20,804 nucleotides of DNA. It comes from JBBQDZ01 sp038237515. Lineage in GTDB: Bacteria > Actinomycetota > Thermoleophilia > Gaiellales > Gaiellaceae. The DNA is taken from contig JBBRYP010000071.1 of assembly GCA_038237515.1 (NCBI GenBank), positions 1 to 20,804 of the forward strand, given 5' to 3'. How positions within the stretch are numbered: the first letter of the stretch is position 1; every line of letters starts with the position of its first letter. The notes beneath the pieces were generated by a model. The model worked only from the letters and a program-made list of their open reading frames with translations. It had not been told where the DNA came from and ran no database searches. The position numbers were made by a program, and so were the translations under genes. This document shows, piece by piece, positions 9,607-15,566 of this stretch.

Positions 9607-9863
9607 TCCTCCTTCCCTCACTGCTCGCGAGCGAGGCCGGGGGACGAAACCGCTTCGAGACAGACGCGACGACCGTCGGCGAGGCGCTCCGGCAACTCCC
9701 GATCGCGAACCTCGTCTTCGACGACCACGGCAAGCTGCGGCGCCTCGTGAACGTCTACGTCGACGGCGTGGACATCCGCGGCCGCGGCGGGACCGAGGTT
9801 GCACTCGACGGCGCGGAGACGGTGCGCGTCGTTGCCGCCGTCGCCGGCGGGATAGCTCCGTAG
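9597..9863 (+). CDS. MoaD/ThiS family ubiquitin-like protein with a 3-residue C-terminal extension
   Basis: A small beta-grasp protein of 88 residues. The pattern fits MoaD/ThiS: an N-terminal strand, TTVGEALRQLP (25-35) as the conserved helix, VNVYVDGVDIRG (51-62), and a C-terminal strand ending in Gly84-Gly85. In sulfur carriers and archaeal SAMP modifiers the Gly-Gly is the very end, where it is adenylated. Here Ile-Ala-Pro follows, so the tail would need trimming, or the protein is not a carrier. The ATG lies 10 nt inside the BNR gene, a strong sign of coupling. No molybdopterin, thiamine or E1-like gene is nearby. Function as sulfur carrier, protein modifier or neither is open. Confidence 0.8.
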   Translation: MAVILLPSLLASEAGGRNRFETDATTVGEALRQLPIANLVFDDHGKLRRLVNVYVDGVDIRGRGGTEVALDGAETVRVVAAVAGGIAP

Positions 9864-9871
9864 AGCGGAGC
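9855..9871. terminator. Candidate bidirectional terminator hairpin between convergent genes
   Basis: A perfect 6-bp stem (9855-9860 with 9866-9871) has the MoaD-like stop codon in its 5-nt loop and ends 3 nt from the stop of the convergent BMP-type gene. The symmetrical placement suggests a shared terminator. No T-tract is present on either strand. Confidence 0.4.
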
Positions 9872-9873
9872 CG

Positions 9874-10920
9874 CTAATTGACGACCGTCGGGATGTTCCG
9901 GATCTTCCCGCTGACGATCTGCGCCTGGATCCGCCTGACCGCTGCGACATCGGAGGCCGGCACCTTCGGGCTGACCCTCCCGAGCCCGACGCCGTTCTGC
10001 TTCAGGCCGTAGATCGCGTCGCGACCGCCACGGAACGTTCCGTCGGCGACCTGCTTGATCGCCGAGAACACGGCCGTGTCCACGCGCTTGGTCGCACTCG
10101 TCAGGATGTGCGGGCCGAGGAAGGACTGGTCGGCATCCACGCCGATCCCCCAGACGTTCCTCTCCTTCGCCGCATCGAGAGCGCCGAGGCCACAGCCGCC
10201 GGCGACCTGGAAGACGACACCCGCGCCCTTGTCGATCTGGCCGAGCGCCAGCTCCTTGCACTTGTCCTGAGCCACGAAGTCCTGCGAGTAGCCGTTCAGC
10301 GTCTTGATCTTCGGGTCGGCCTTGCGCGCCCCCGCCTGGTAGCCGGCGATGAAGCGGTCGACCGGCGGCTGCCTCTCTCCGCCGACCGAGCCGATCACGT
10401 CGGCGCCGGGGCGGCGCTTCTCCTCGAGTCCGGCCAGATAGCCCGCCAGGTAGCCGACCTCCTGCTCGCGGAAGAGCAGCCCGAGCACGTTCTTCGGCTT
10501 CCCTTTCAGGTCATGGTTCGCGACGTCGACGATCGCGAAGTGCGTCTGCGGGAACTTCGCCGCGACGGCGCCCATCGCCTGCGTCTCGGTGAAGCCGACG
10601 CCGACGACGAGGTCGTAGTGCTGCCGCGCGAACAGGGCGAGGTTCGGGACGTAGTCGGCGGAGGAGTTGGACTCGGCGACGTGGTAGGTCGCCCCCAGCC
10701 GTTTCGCCGCCTGCTGGACACCCACGTAGGCGAGGTGGTTGAAGCCGCGGTCGTTGAGCTGCCCGATGTCGGTGACGAGACCGACCTTGACTTTCGACTT
10801 CGCCGCGCCCGCATGCGCCGCCGTGAGGGATCGCGCCGGGGCCGCTCCCGTCGAGGCCACAAGGGCCGCCGCCCCGGCGGCTGCTGCCGCTGCGGCCAGC
10901 TTCCTCGTCCCGATTCGCAT
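9874..10920 (-). CDS. BMP/PnrA-like ABC transporter substrate-binding protein (orphan)
   Basis: Extracytoplasmic binding protein of the basic membrane protein family, whose characterised members bind purine nucleosides or related ligands. Of 348 residues, the first 30 form an Ala-rich signal peptide without a lipobox Cys. The mature part shows VGLVTDIGQLNDRGFN (46-61), the HYDLVVGVGF segment (101-110), GLLFREQEVGYLAGYLAG (147-164), QVAGGCGLGALDAA (238-251), and GIGVDADQ (258-265), all typical of the family. I chose ATG 10920 because GGAGGAG lies 6 nt upstream; an in-frame GTG 75 nt further upstream lacks this. No permease or ATPase gene follows, since the next gene is convergent, so any transporter partners lie elsewhere. 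Confidence 0.9.
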   Translation of the reverse strand: MRIGTRKLAAAAAAAGAAALVASTGAAPARSLTAAHAGAAKSKVKVGLVTDIGQLNDRGFNHLAYVGVQQAAKRLGATYHVAESNSSADYVPNLALFARQHYDLVVGVGFTETQAMGAVAAKFPQTHFAIVDVANHDLKGKPKNVLGLLFREQEVGYLAGYLAGLEEKRRPGADVIGSVGGERQPPVDRFIAGYQAGARKADPKIKTLNGYSQDFVAQDKCKELALGQIDKGAGVVFQVAGGCGLGALDAAKERNVWGIGVDADQSFLGPHILTSATKRVDTAVFSAIKQVADGTFRGGRDAIYGLKQNGVGLGRVSPKVPASDVAAVRRIQAQIVSGKIRNIPTVVN

Positions 10921-10926
10921 CCTGTA

Positions 10927-10933
10927 CTCCTCC
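10927..10933 (-). promoter_or_regulatory. Ribosome-binding site that fixes the BMP-type start
   Basis: GGAGGAG on the minus strand, 6 nt before ATG 10920. It supports the shorter start over the in-frame GTG at 10995. Confidence 0.7.
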
Positions 10934-10981
10934 GCTAGGTTTTCGACTACGAGGCTAAAACACCGGTTCGAGTCTACCACC

Positions 10982-11707
10982 GTGACCTCCCCCACCCACG
11001 CGACGCTCGCGACCGTCTTCCAGGTCCGCGGCGGATCGCTTCGGCTCCTTCTCTGGAGGCGCGCCCGCGAGCCGTTCCTCGCCGCGTGGGCGCTGCCGGG
11101 GGGCGCCCTCGGGGACGCGGAGACGCTGGAGGACTCGATCCGCCGCCACCTCGCGCAGAAGGTGGCGCTCCGCGAGATCTCGCATCTCGAGCAGCTCGAG
11201 ACCCGCAGCGAGCTCGAACGCGACCCGCGCAGGCGCCAGCTCGCTACCGCCTACCTCGGCCTCGTACCGGCCTGCGTCGACCCGGCGGTTCCGGGGGACA
11301 CCGCGTGGCATCCCGTCGACGCGCTCCCGCCGCTCGCCTACGACCATCGCGCGATCGCGCTGGCGGGGCTCGAGCGGCTGAGGGCGAAGCTGTCGTACAC
11401 GAACCTCGGCTTCGCGCTCGCGCCGCCGACGTTCACCCTCTCGGAGCTGTGCGCCCTCTATGCGGCGGCGCTCGGGCGCGAGGTGTCCGCCACGAATCTC
11501 CAGCGGATCCTGGTCCGCCGATCAGTGCTCGAGGCAACGGGCGAGCGGCGAGACCCGGGACCCGCCGGAGGGCGCCCCGCGGCACTCTTCAGGTTCCGCA
11601 CCCGCCGCCTCGAGGTCACCGACCCGTTCGCGATCCTGCGCCCGCCTGCGAGCGCGGCAGCTCAGGCGTCCTCGCCGACCGCCTCGAGCAGACCGCCGAG
11701 CGGGTAG
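10982..11707 (+). CDS. nrtR: NrtR-type transcriptional regulator (degenerate Nudix domain plus winged helix)
   Basis: A 241-residue protein. Residues 5-135 form a Nudix fold whose box starts at Gly41 and keeps Glu47 and Arg55, but the three catalytic glutamates of REUxEE are His56, Gln59 and Lys60. Hydrolysis is therefore unlikely, as in NrtR regulators that sense ADP-ribose or NAD-related ligands. Residues 148-222 (TFTLSELCALYAAALGREVS, then GRPAALFRFR) match the NrtR C-terminal winged helix. NrtR usually controls NAD synthesis or salvage genes, but none is adjacent, so the target is unknown. The start GTG 10982 has no ribosome-binding site. The C-terminal 15 codons overlap the convergent AAA gene by 46 bp, and the last residues (Ala/Ser/Pro-rich) look unstructured. 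Confidence 0.82.
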   Translation: MTSPTHATLATVFQVRGGSLRLLLWRRAREPFLAAWALPGGALGDAETLEDSIRRHLAQKVALREISHLEQLETRSELERDPRRRQLATAYLGLVPACVDPAVPGDTAWHPVDALPPLAYDHRAIALAGLERLRAKLSYTNLGFALAPPTFTLSELCALYAAALGREVSATNLQRILVRRSVLEATGERRDPGPAGGRPAALFRFRTRRLEVTDPFAILRPPASAAAQASSPTASSRPPSG

Positions 11708-12882
11708 CGGCGGCGCATGAACTCGGCGAAGTGCGGCACGGTGAAGTCGACCGTGCCGTACTCGGGATCGAAGATCAACCCCTTGCGGATCAGGGCCTGG
11801 CGGGCCTTGCCCGAGGAAGCGCGCCTCTTGTAGCCGGCCCGCGCGGTGACCTCGCCGGTGCTCTGTGGCCCATCACCGAGATCGGCGATCGCGGCCATGT
11901 AGCGACGCTCCTCGTTCGTCGCCTCCTCCGCGCGGTTGTCGAAGAACTCCTTGTCGAGGATCTCCTGCGCGACCGGCAACGCCTCCGCGACCGCACTGGC
12001 GGTGATCGGCGACACCCCGGCTTCCCCCCAGACGACCCGGCCGTACTCCTGGATGAAATAGGGGTAACCGTTCGCGGCCGCGAGCATCAGCTCGACCGCG
12101 CCCTCCTCGTAAGCGACCCCTTTTCGCGTCGCCGGCGTGACGAGCGCCGAGCGAGCCGCCCCGTCGCTCAACCTGCCGAGCGGGAAGTACTCGAACAGCC
12201 GTTCCGTATACGGCTTCGCCGAGCGCAGCTGGGTTGGAAGCTGCGGCAGCCCGGCGCCGACCAGCGCCACCGGCAACTGCTGCTGGGCCAGCTTGTGAAA
12301 CGCCATCGAGAGCGCGCCCATCGCGACCGGCTCCAGGTTCTGCATCTCGTCGACCAGATAGACGACACCCTTCCCGCCCACGCGAGCTGCCTCGCCGACC
12401 TCGACCAGCAGCTCGGTCAGGTCCTCTTCGATGTCGCCGCTGTCGGCGCTACCCGTGATCGCGGAGACGTCGATGCTCAACTGGAAGCCGCCCGGCGCGG
12501 TCACGTTGAACGCCTTCAGCACACCCAGCGCACGCGCGACACGGTCCTTGATCGCCTGCTTGCGGCTCAGGCCGCGCAGCAGTTTGTGCGTCATCCGGCT
12601 GATCGAGGTGCGGAAATCGGTCGTTGCGCCGATCTCGACGACACCGGTGCAGTCCCAACCCTGCGCGACCGCAATCTTCTCGAACTCCAGCAGCAGCACC
12701 GTCTTGCCGACGCCGCGCAGACCCGAGTAGACGAGGCTGCGGCCGTGCTCTGCGGCCTCGAGCCGAGCCAGCAGCGCCTCGAAGCACTCGACGTCCTTGT
12801 CGCGGCCGGCCAGAAACGGCGGCATCGTCCCGGCCCCGGCGCTGTACGGGTTGCTCGCCCGGGTCAGCTCGAAGACGGGCAA
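11662..12882 (-). CDS. AAA/STAND-like P-loop ATPase with C-terminal winged-helix domain
   Basis: A 406-residue ATPase resembling the AAA_16/Orc1-Cdc6-like group. An N-terminal NPYSAGAG...PPFLAGRD segment precedes Walker A GLRGVGKT (54-61). Walker B is VVYLVDE (173-179), followed by a sensor-like strand PVALVGAGLPQL (204-215) and a helical lid around 225-315. Residues about 322-392 look like a winged helix (STGEVTARAGYKRRASSGKARQALIRKGLI). The fold suggests nucleotide-switched DNA binding, but no partner effector or nuclease is adjacent. I use TTG 12882 because the conserved N-terminal segment lies upstream of the first ATG (about 12825). Two 38-bp repeats sit 20 and 89 bp upstream, so self-regulation is possible. 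Biological role unknown. Confidence 0.82.
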   Translation of the reverse strand: MPVFELTRASNPYSAGAGTMPPFLAGRDKDVECFEALLARLEAAEHGRSLVYSGLRGVGKTVLLLEFEKIAVAQGWDCTGVVEIGATTDFRTSISRMTHKLLRGLSRKQAIKDRVARALGVLKAFNVTAPGGFQLSIDVSAITGSADSGDIEEDLTELLVEVGEAARVGGKGVVYLVDEMQNLEPVAMGALSMAFHKLAQQQLPVALVGAGLPQLPTQLRSAKPYTERLFEYFPLGRLSDGAARSALVTPATRKGVAYEEGAVELMLAAANGYPYFIQEYGRVVWGEAGVSPITASAVAEALPVAQEILDKEFFDNRAEEATNEERRYMAAIADLGDGPQSTGEVTARAGYKRRASSGKARQALIRKGLIFDPEYGTVDFTVPHFAEFMRRRYPLGGLLEAVGEDA

Positions 12883-12901
12883 GACCGATCACCGATCTGG
12901 A

Positions 12902-12939
12902 GAGATGTGGCGATTTCCCCACAATAGCCCACAGGGACC
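12902..12939 (-). repeat. Copy A of 38-bp direct repeat (putative operator)
   Basis: Aligned with 12971-13008, 30 of 38 positions are identical, and the first 22 bp differ at only two. On the minus strand the unit reads TGTGGG, four variable bases, TGTGGG, then AAATCGCCA after one R position, so two TGTGGG hexamers lie exactly 10 bp apart, one helical turn. A TATTGT -10-like hexamer (12921-12926) lies between the two hexamers of this copy. It begins 20 bp from the AAA start codon. Confidence 0.75.
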
Positions 12940-12970
12940 TTCGGGCGCCCGTGAACCGGAGGGCGAGGAT

Positions 12971-13008
12971 GAGATATGGCGATTTTCCCACACCTTCCCA
13001 CACCGACC
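12971..13008 (-). repeat. Copy B of 38-bp direct repeat (putative operator)
   Basis: Second copy, offset by 69 bp from copy A, with the same paired TGTGGG hexamers and the AATCGCCA block. The four linker bases differ completely from copy A, while both flanking hexamers are conserved. This argues for selection on protein contacts rather than recent duplication. Confidence 0.75.
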
Positions 13009-13127
13009 GGGAGCACCATCTCGTTCGGCGCAGCGGCGGGCCCTGCACCCGAGGGCGCGCCACCGTAACACGCTCGCGCCGGCGGCAAGGCGCCACGCCT
13101 CCCGGTGGGCCTGCCTCGAAACGGCAG

Positions 13128-13133
13128 TAGGAT
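13128..13133 (+). promoter_or_regulatory. Possible -10 element for the small-protein operon
   Basis: TAGGAT fits the TANNNT pattern and would start transcription near 13140, downstream of an in-frame GTG at 13105. This favours GTG 13153 as the start of the first small protein. No clear -35 is seen. Confidence 0.3.
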
Positions 13134-13152
13134 CGCGCACGGTGGCGCGATC

Positions 13153-13326
13153 GTGACCATCGACCCGGAGCTGGCGACGCTCGCCCTGACATCCGCGCTT
13201 GCCGGCCTCGTGACCTTCGCCGGCAGCCGCCGCGGCCGCGCGCAACGGCGGCGCGCGAGACGGTTCTGCCTCGAGTGCGGCCGGCGCCTCGTGCGCGGCC
13301 AGCCGACGTGCGACTGCCGCTTCTGA
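13153..13326 (+). CDS. Small membrane-anchored protein with C-terminal Cys cluster
   Basis: A 57-residue protein I do not recognise. It has one hydrophobic segment (about residues 7-24), a strongly basic stretch (RRGRAQRRRARR), and then CLECGRRLVRGQPTCDC: a CxxC and a CxC pair separated by nine residues, suggestive of a zinc knuckle. The basic stretch next to the hydrophobic helix suggests the Cys cluster faces the cytoplasm. The start is GTG 13153; a longer version from GTG 13105 is possible. It lies 56 bp ahead of another small membrane protein in the same direction. Confidence 0.5.
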   Translation: MTIDPELATLALTSALAGLVTFAGSRRGRAQRRRARRFCLECGRRLVRGQPTCDCRF

Positions 13327-13382
13327 GGCGTCCGGAGCGCGGCGGCTCGCCGCACCGGTTCGAGCTGCCGCGCCGGGCAGAC

Positions 13383-13535
13383 GTGTCGACGCTCGCGCTG
13401 TACCTCGTCGCGGGCGCCGCCTACGTCGCGATCGGCGTCGTCGAGACCGACTTCCTGCTCTCGTGGTACGTGGGCGCCGCGTACCTGCTGCTCGTCGTCT
13501 GGCTCGCCCCGGCCGCCGTCAGGCGTCTGCGGTGA
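13383..13535 (+). CDS. Small two-helix membrane protein
   Basis: Fifty residues with two hydrophobic helices (about 3-18 and 24-41) joined by a short turn (ETDFLLSWYVG) and a basic end (RRLR). The GTG 13383 start has no clear ribosome-binding site, so the N-terminus is uncertain and the frame is open further upstream. The support for it being real is the GTGA overlap of its stop with the start of the next gene, which implies coupled translation. I do not recognise the family. Confidence 0.5.
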   Translation: MSTLALYLVAGAAYVAIGVVETDFLLSWYVGAAYLLLVVWLAPAAVRRLR

Positions 13536-14251
13536 GCTGGGCGGCCCACGACCTCGAGCCGTACGCCTTCCAGCGGCACCTGAAGCTGAAGGTCGCCTTC
13601 GTGCCGCTCCTGATCGGCTCGTACGCGCCGGACATGATGACGAAGTGGTTCGTCTATGGGATCCACATCGGCGGCTGGAAGCTGAAGGCCTCGAACCCCG
13701 CGCAGTTCCACCGGGGCTGGCCCGGCGTCGGCTTCACCCATTCGCTCCTCTGGGGCGTCGTGATCGGGCTCATCCTCTGGAAGGGCTTCGGCAGCAAGCT
13801 CTGGGGGATCAGCTTCGTCGTCGGCGAGTGGGCGCACGCGCTGACGGACACGGGCGACACGGTGGGGACGATGCTGCTCTTCCCGTGGACGTACCACTTC
13901 CATCTCGGCGCCTGGGCCTACGCCGGCCAGACCGGCCGCCTGGTGGACGCCGGCGCGTACTTCAGCGGGTTCGGCGGGATGTGGGACCTCGTCTGGATCG
14001 TCTACGGCTTCTTCAGCTGGCGCGTGCTCACGCGGCACTACTTCGAGCGCTACGTCATGGCGGCCGACAGCTTCTGGCCCTGGGCGGCCCGGCGGGTGCC
14101 GGTCACGGCCCTCCTCACCTTCTACCGTGCGGCCTTCTTCTACGGCACCTCGCGTTGGATCGCGTGGACGATCTGGGCGCATGTCGTCCACCACTATCCG
14201 TACGACCTCACCTGGGGCGGCCCCCACTGGGTGCACGCTGCACGTCCCTGA
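13532..14251 (+). CDS. YdjM/DUF457-like membrane-bound predicted metal-dependent hydrolase
   Basis: A 239-residue membrane protein. Features of the YdjM-like family are an early Asp in APDMMTKW (32-39), HRGWPGVGFTHSLLWG (60-75) with the conserved His-Ser pair, and GEWAHALTDTGDTVG (98-112), giving a His/Asp/Glu set near the membrane face. About four hydrophobic segments are interspersed. Members are called metal-dependent hydrolases by motif only; in Escherichia coli ydjM is an SOS gene of unclear function. The C-terminal half (FPWTYHFHLGAWAYAG, and later HVVHHYPYDLTWGGPHW) adds a further His cluster. The GTG start overlaps the preceding stop by 4 nt. Confidence 0.7.
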   Translation: MSWAAHDLEPYAFQRHLKLKVAFVPLLIGSYAPDMMTKWFVYGIHIGGWKLKASNPAQFHRGWPGVGFTHSLLWGVVIGLILWKGFGSKLWGISFVVGEWAHALTDTGDTVGTMLLFPWTYHFHLGAWAYAGQTGRLVDAGAYFSGFGGMWDLVWIVYGFFSWRVLTRHYFERYVMAADSFWPWAARRVPVTALLTFYRAAFFYGTSRWIAWTIWAHVVHHYPYDLTWGGPHWVHAARP

Positions 14252-14257
14252 CGGAAT

Positions 14258-14286
14258 TTGCCTCGAGCGGCCGTCTCACCTACCCT
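14258..14286 (+). promoter_or_regulatory. Candidate promoter of the rsgA leader
   Basis: TTGCCT (14258-14263), a 17-bp spacer and TACCCT (14281-14286) predict a transcript starting near 14293. A perfect 5-bp inverted repeat, CTCAC (14275-14279) with GTGAG (14287-14291), is centred on the -10 element and could be an operator. The promoter lies just after the stop of the YdjM-like gene. Confidence 0.45.
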
Positions 14287-14309
14287 GTGAGCGTCCGGCG
14301 TGCGACGAG

Positions 14310-14316
14310 AGGAGGT
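14310..14316 (+). promoter_or_regulatory. Perfect Shine-Dalgarno of the leader ORF
   Basis: AGGAGGT is a full 7-nt match to the 16S anti-Shine-Dalgarno consensus, 6 nt before ATG 14323. It is among the strongest ribosome-binding sites in the window and serves a 17-residue ORF. Confidence 0.75.
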
Positions 14317-14322
14317 AGTCAG

Positions 14323-14376
14323 ATGACGATTGCTCGACTCATCGACTCCTGCCGCCGCGCCCGGACGCGCTTCTAG
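14323..14376 (+). CDS. Putative 17-residue leader peptide upstream of rsgA
   Basis: The ORF reads MTIARLIDSCRRARTRF and ends at TAG 14374-14376. The perfect Shine-Dalgarno and a candidate promoter 37 nt upstream make translation likely. Five of 17 codons are Arg, four of them in the last seven residues, and there is one Cys. The ORF runs through the left arm of a hairpin (14360-14366) whose right arm lies past its stop, so a ribosome on the ORF would prevent that pairing. That layout resembles an attenuator, although the inducing signal is unknown. It may instead be a small functional peptide. Confidence 0.55.
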   Translation: MTIARLIDSCRRARTRF

Positions 14377-14428
14377 TCGAGTCCGGGACGCGGCGTCCGG
14401 TGACCGTTCGGCCCGCGATGGCGCGGGC
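14360..14428 (+). promoter_or_regulatory. Set of alternative RNA hairpins in the rsgA leader
   Basis: Hairpin 1 pairs 14360-14366 with 14381-14387 (7 bp, perfect, spanning the leader stop codon). Hairpin 2 pairs 14386-14390 with 14394-14398 (5 bp, 3-nt loop) and shares two bases with hairpin 1, so the two compete. Hairpin 3 pairs 14411-14417 with 14422-14428 (7 bp, 4-nt loop). No T-tract follows hairpin 3; it ends 18 nt before the rsgA ribosome-binding site. Confidence 0.45.
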
Positions 14429-14446
14429 TTCAACCCGTGTCGCGAC

Positions 14447-14453
14447 AAAGGAG
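14447..14453 (+). promoter_or_regulatory. Ribosome-binding site that fixes the rsgA TTG start
   Basis: AAAGGAG lies 6 nt before TTG 14460. This favours the TTG over in-frame codons further upstream, which would run through the leader hairpins and add unconserved residues. Confidence 0.75.
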
Positions 14454-14459
14454 ATCCGC

Positions 14460-15533
14460 TTGATCGCCAGCAGCACCGAGATCGAACTCGAGCGCCTCGG
14501 CTGGAACGCAGAGTTCGCCGCAGCCTTCGAAGCCCACGCCGAAGCGGGCCTACTGCCGGGCCGCGTCGCCGTTCAGCACCGCGGCGGCTACCGACTCTAT
14601 TCCGAGTCGGGCGAGCTGGCCGCGGAGGCCTCCGGCCGGCTCCACCACGACGCCGCAGGCCCGCAGGACCTACCGGTCGCCGGCGACTGGGTCGGCTTCG
14701 CGCCGACCGACGACGGACGCGCCGTGGTGCACGCCGTCCTTCCGCGCCGCACGAAATTCTCGCGCAAGGCCGCGTCGTCCCCCACCGAGGAGCAGGTCGT
14801 CGCGGCGAACGTGGACACCGTGTTCCTCGTCACGGGCCTCGACGGCGACCTCAGCCTCCGCCGGCTCGAGCGTTACCTGACGCTCGCATGGGAGAGCGGC
14901 GCGGAGCCGGTCGTCGTGCTGACGAAGAGCGACCTCTGCGACGACGTGGAGGTGGCGCTCGCAGAGGTCGAGGGCATCGCCTACGGCGTTCCGGTGCACG
15001 CGTCTTCCGCCGTGTCGGGCACGGGAGTGGAAGAACTCCGCCGCCACTTCGCCGGCGATCGGACGGTGGCGCTTCTCGGTTCGTCGGGCGTCGGGAAGTC
15101 GACGCTCGTCAACCGGCTCCTCGGCGAGGAGCTGCTCGACACGCAGGAGGTCCGCGCCGACGGACGCGGCCGCCATACGACGACGCGGCGGGAGCTCCTG
15201 CTCCTGCCCGGCGGCGGACTCGTGCTCGACACGCCGGGCATGCGCGAGCTCCAGCTCTGGAGCGCCGACGAGGGCGTCGGCGAGACGTTCGCGGACGTCG
15301 AGGAGCTGGCGGGAGAGTGCCGCTTCGCCGACTGCCGCCACGAGCAGGAGCCGGGCTGCGCCGTGCTCGCCGCGGTCGACGGAGGCTCGCTCGAGCTCTC
15401 GCGCCTTCGGAGCTACCGGAAGCTCGGCCGGGAGCTGCGGGCCCTCGAGCTGAAGCAGGATCAGCGGGCCCGCTCGGAGGAGCACCGGAAACGGCGCGTC
15501 TTCGCGCGCAGCCAGCGCAAGAGCGCCTGGTAA
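14460..15533 (+). CDS. rsgA: Ribosome small subunit-dependent GTPase RsgA (YjeQ)
   Basis: Circularly permuted GTPase that checks late maturation of the 30S subunit. From the TTG start it has 357 residues. An N-terminal OB-fold (about 30-105, including PVAGDWVGF) is followed by the permuted G motifs: G4 TKSD (155-158), G1 GSSGVGKST (207-215), G2 region GRGRHTTT (235-242) and G3 DTPG (257-260). The C-terminal zinc site is complete: Cys287, Cys292, His294 and Cys300. A basic, helical end (RKRRVFARSQRK) suits rRNA contact. It is monocistronic as far as visible, with a structured leader upstream and a convergent gene 33 bp downstream. Confidence 0.95.
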   Translation: MIASSTEIELERLGWNAEFAAAFEAHAEAGLLPGRVAVQHRGGYRLYSESGELAAEASGRLHHDAAGPQDLPVAGDWVGFAPTDDGRAVVHAVLPRRTKFSRKAASSPTEEQVVAANVDTVFLVTGLDGDLSLRRLERYLTLAWESGAEPVVVLTKSDLCDDVEVALAEVEGIAYGVPVHASSAVSGTGVEELRRHFAGDRTVALLGSSGVGKSTLVNRLLGEELLDTQEVRADGRGRHTTTRRELLLLPGGGLVLDTPGMRELQLWSADEGVGETFADVEELAGECRFADCRHEQEPGCAVLAAVDGGSLELSRLRSYRKLGRELRALELKQDQRARSEEHRKRRVFARSQRKSAW

Positions 15534-15566
15534 CGGGTCAGACGAGGCGCGATCTCGAAAAACGCG

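Noticed and set aside
11086..12927. A long plus-strand frame across nrtR and antisense to the AAA gene
   Set aside because: It is an out-of-frame shadow of nrtR followed by the antisense of the ATPase gene; composition is typical of GC-rich shadows.
12902..13008. The two repeats as a CRISPR or mobile-element end
   Set aside because: There are only two copies, the 31-bp gap between them does not make a spacer series, and no transposase or cas gene is nearby. An operator or iteron reading fits better.
12797..13156. A plus-strand frame whose peptide contains two similar WRFPH/WRFSH-type segments
   Set aside because: The peptide repeats are the translation of the two 38-bp DNA repeats; other frames across them repeat equally well and none has a domain, so the signal is in the DNA.
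14400..14459. A longer rsgA start at GTG 14400
   Set aside because: It would translate through the third leader hairpin, has no ribosome-binding site and adds unconserved residues; TTG 14460 has AAAGGAG at ideal spacing.
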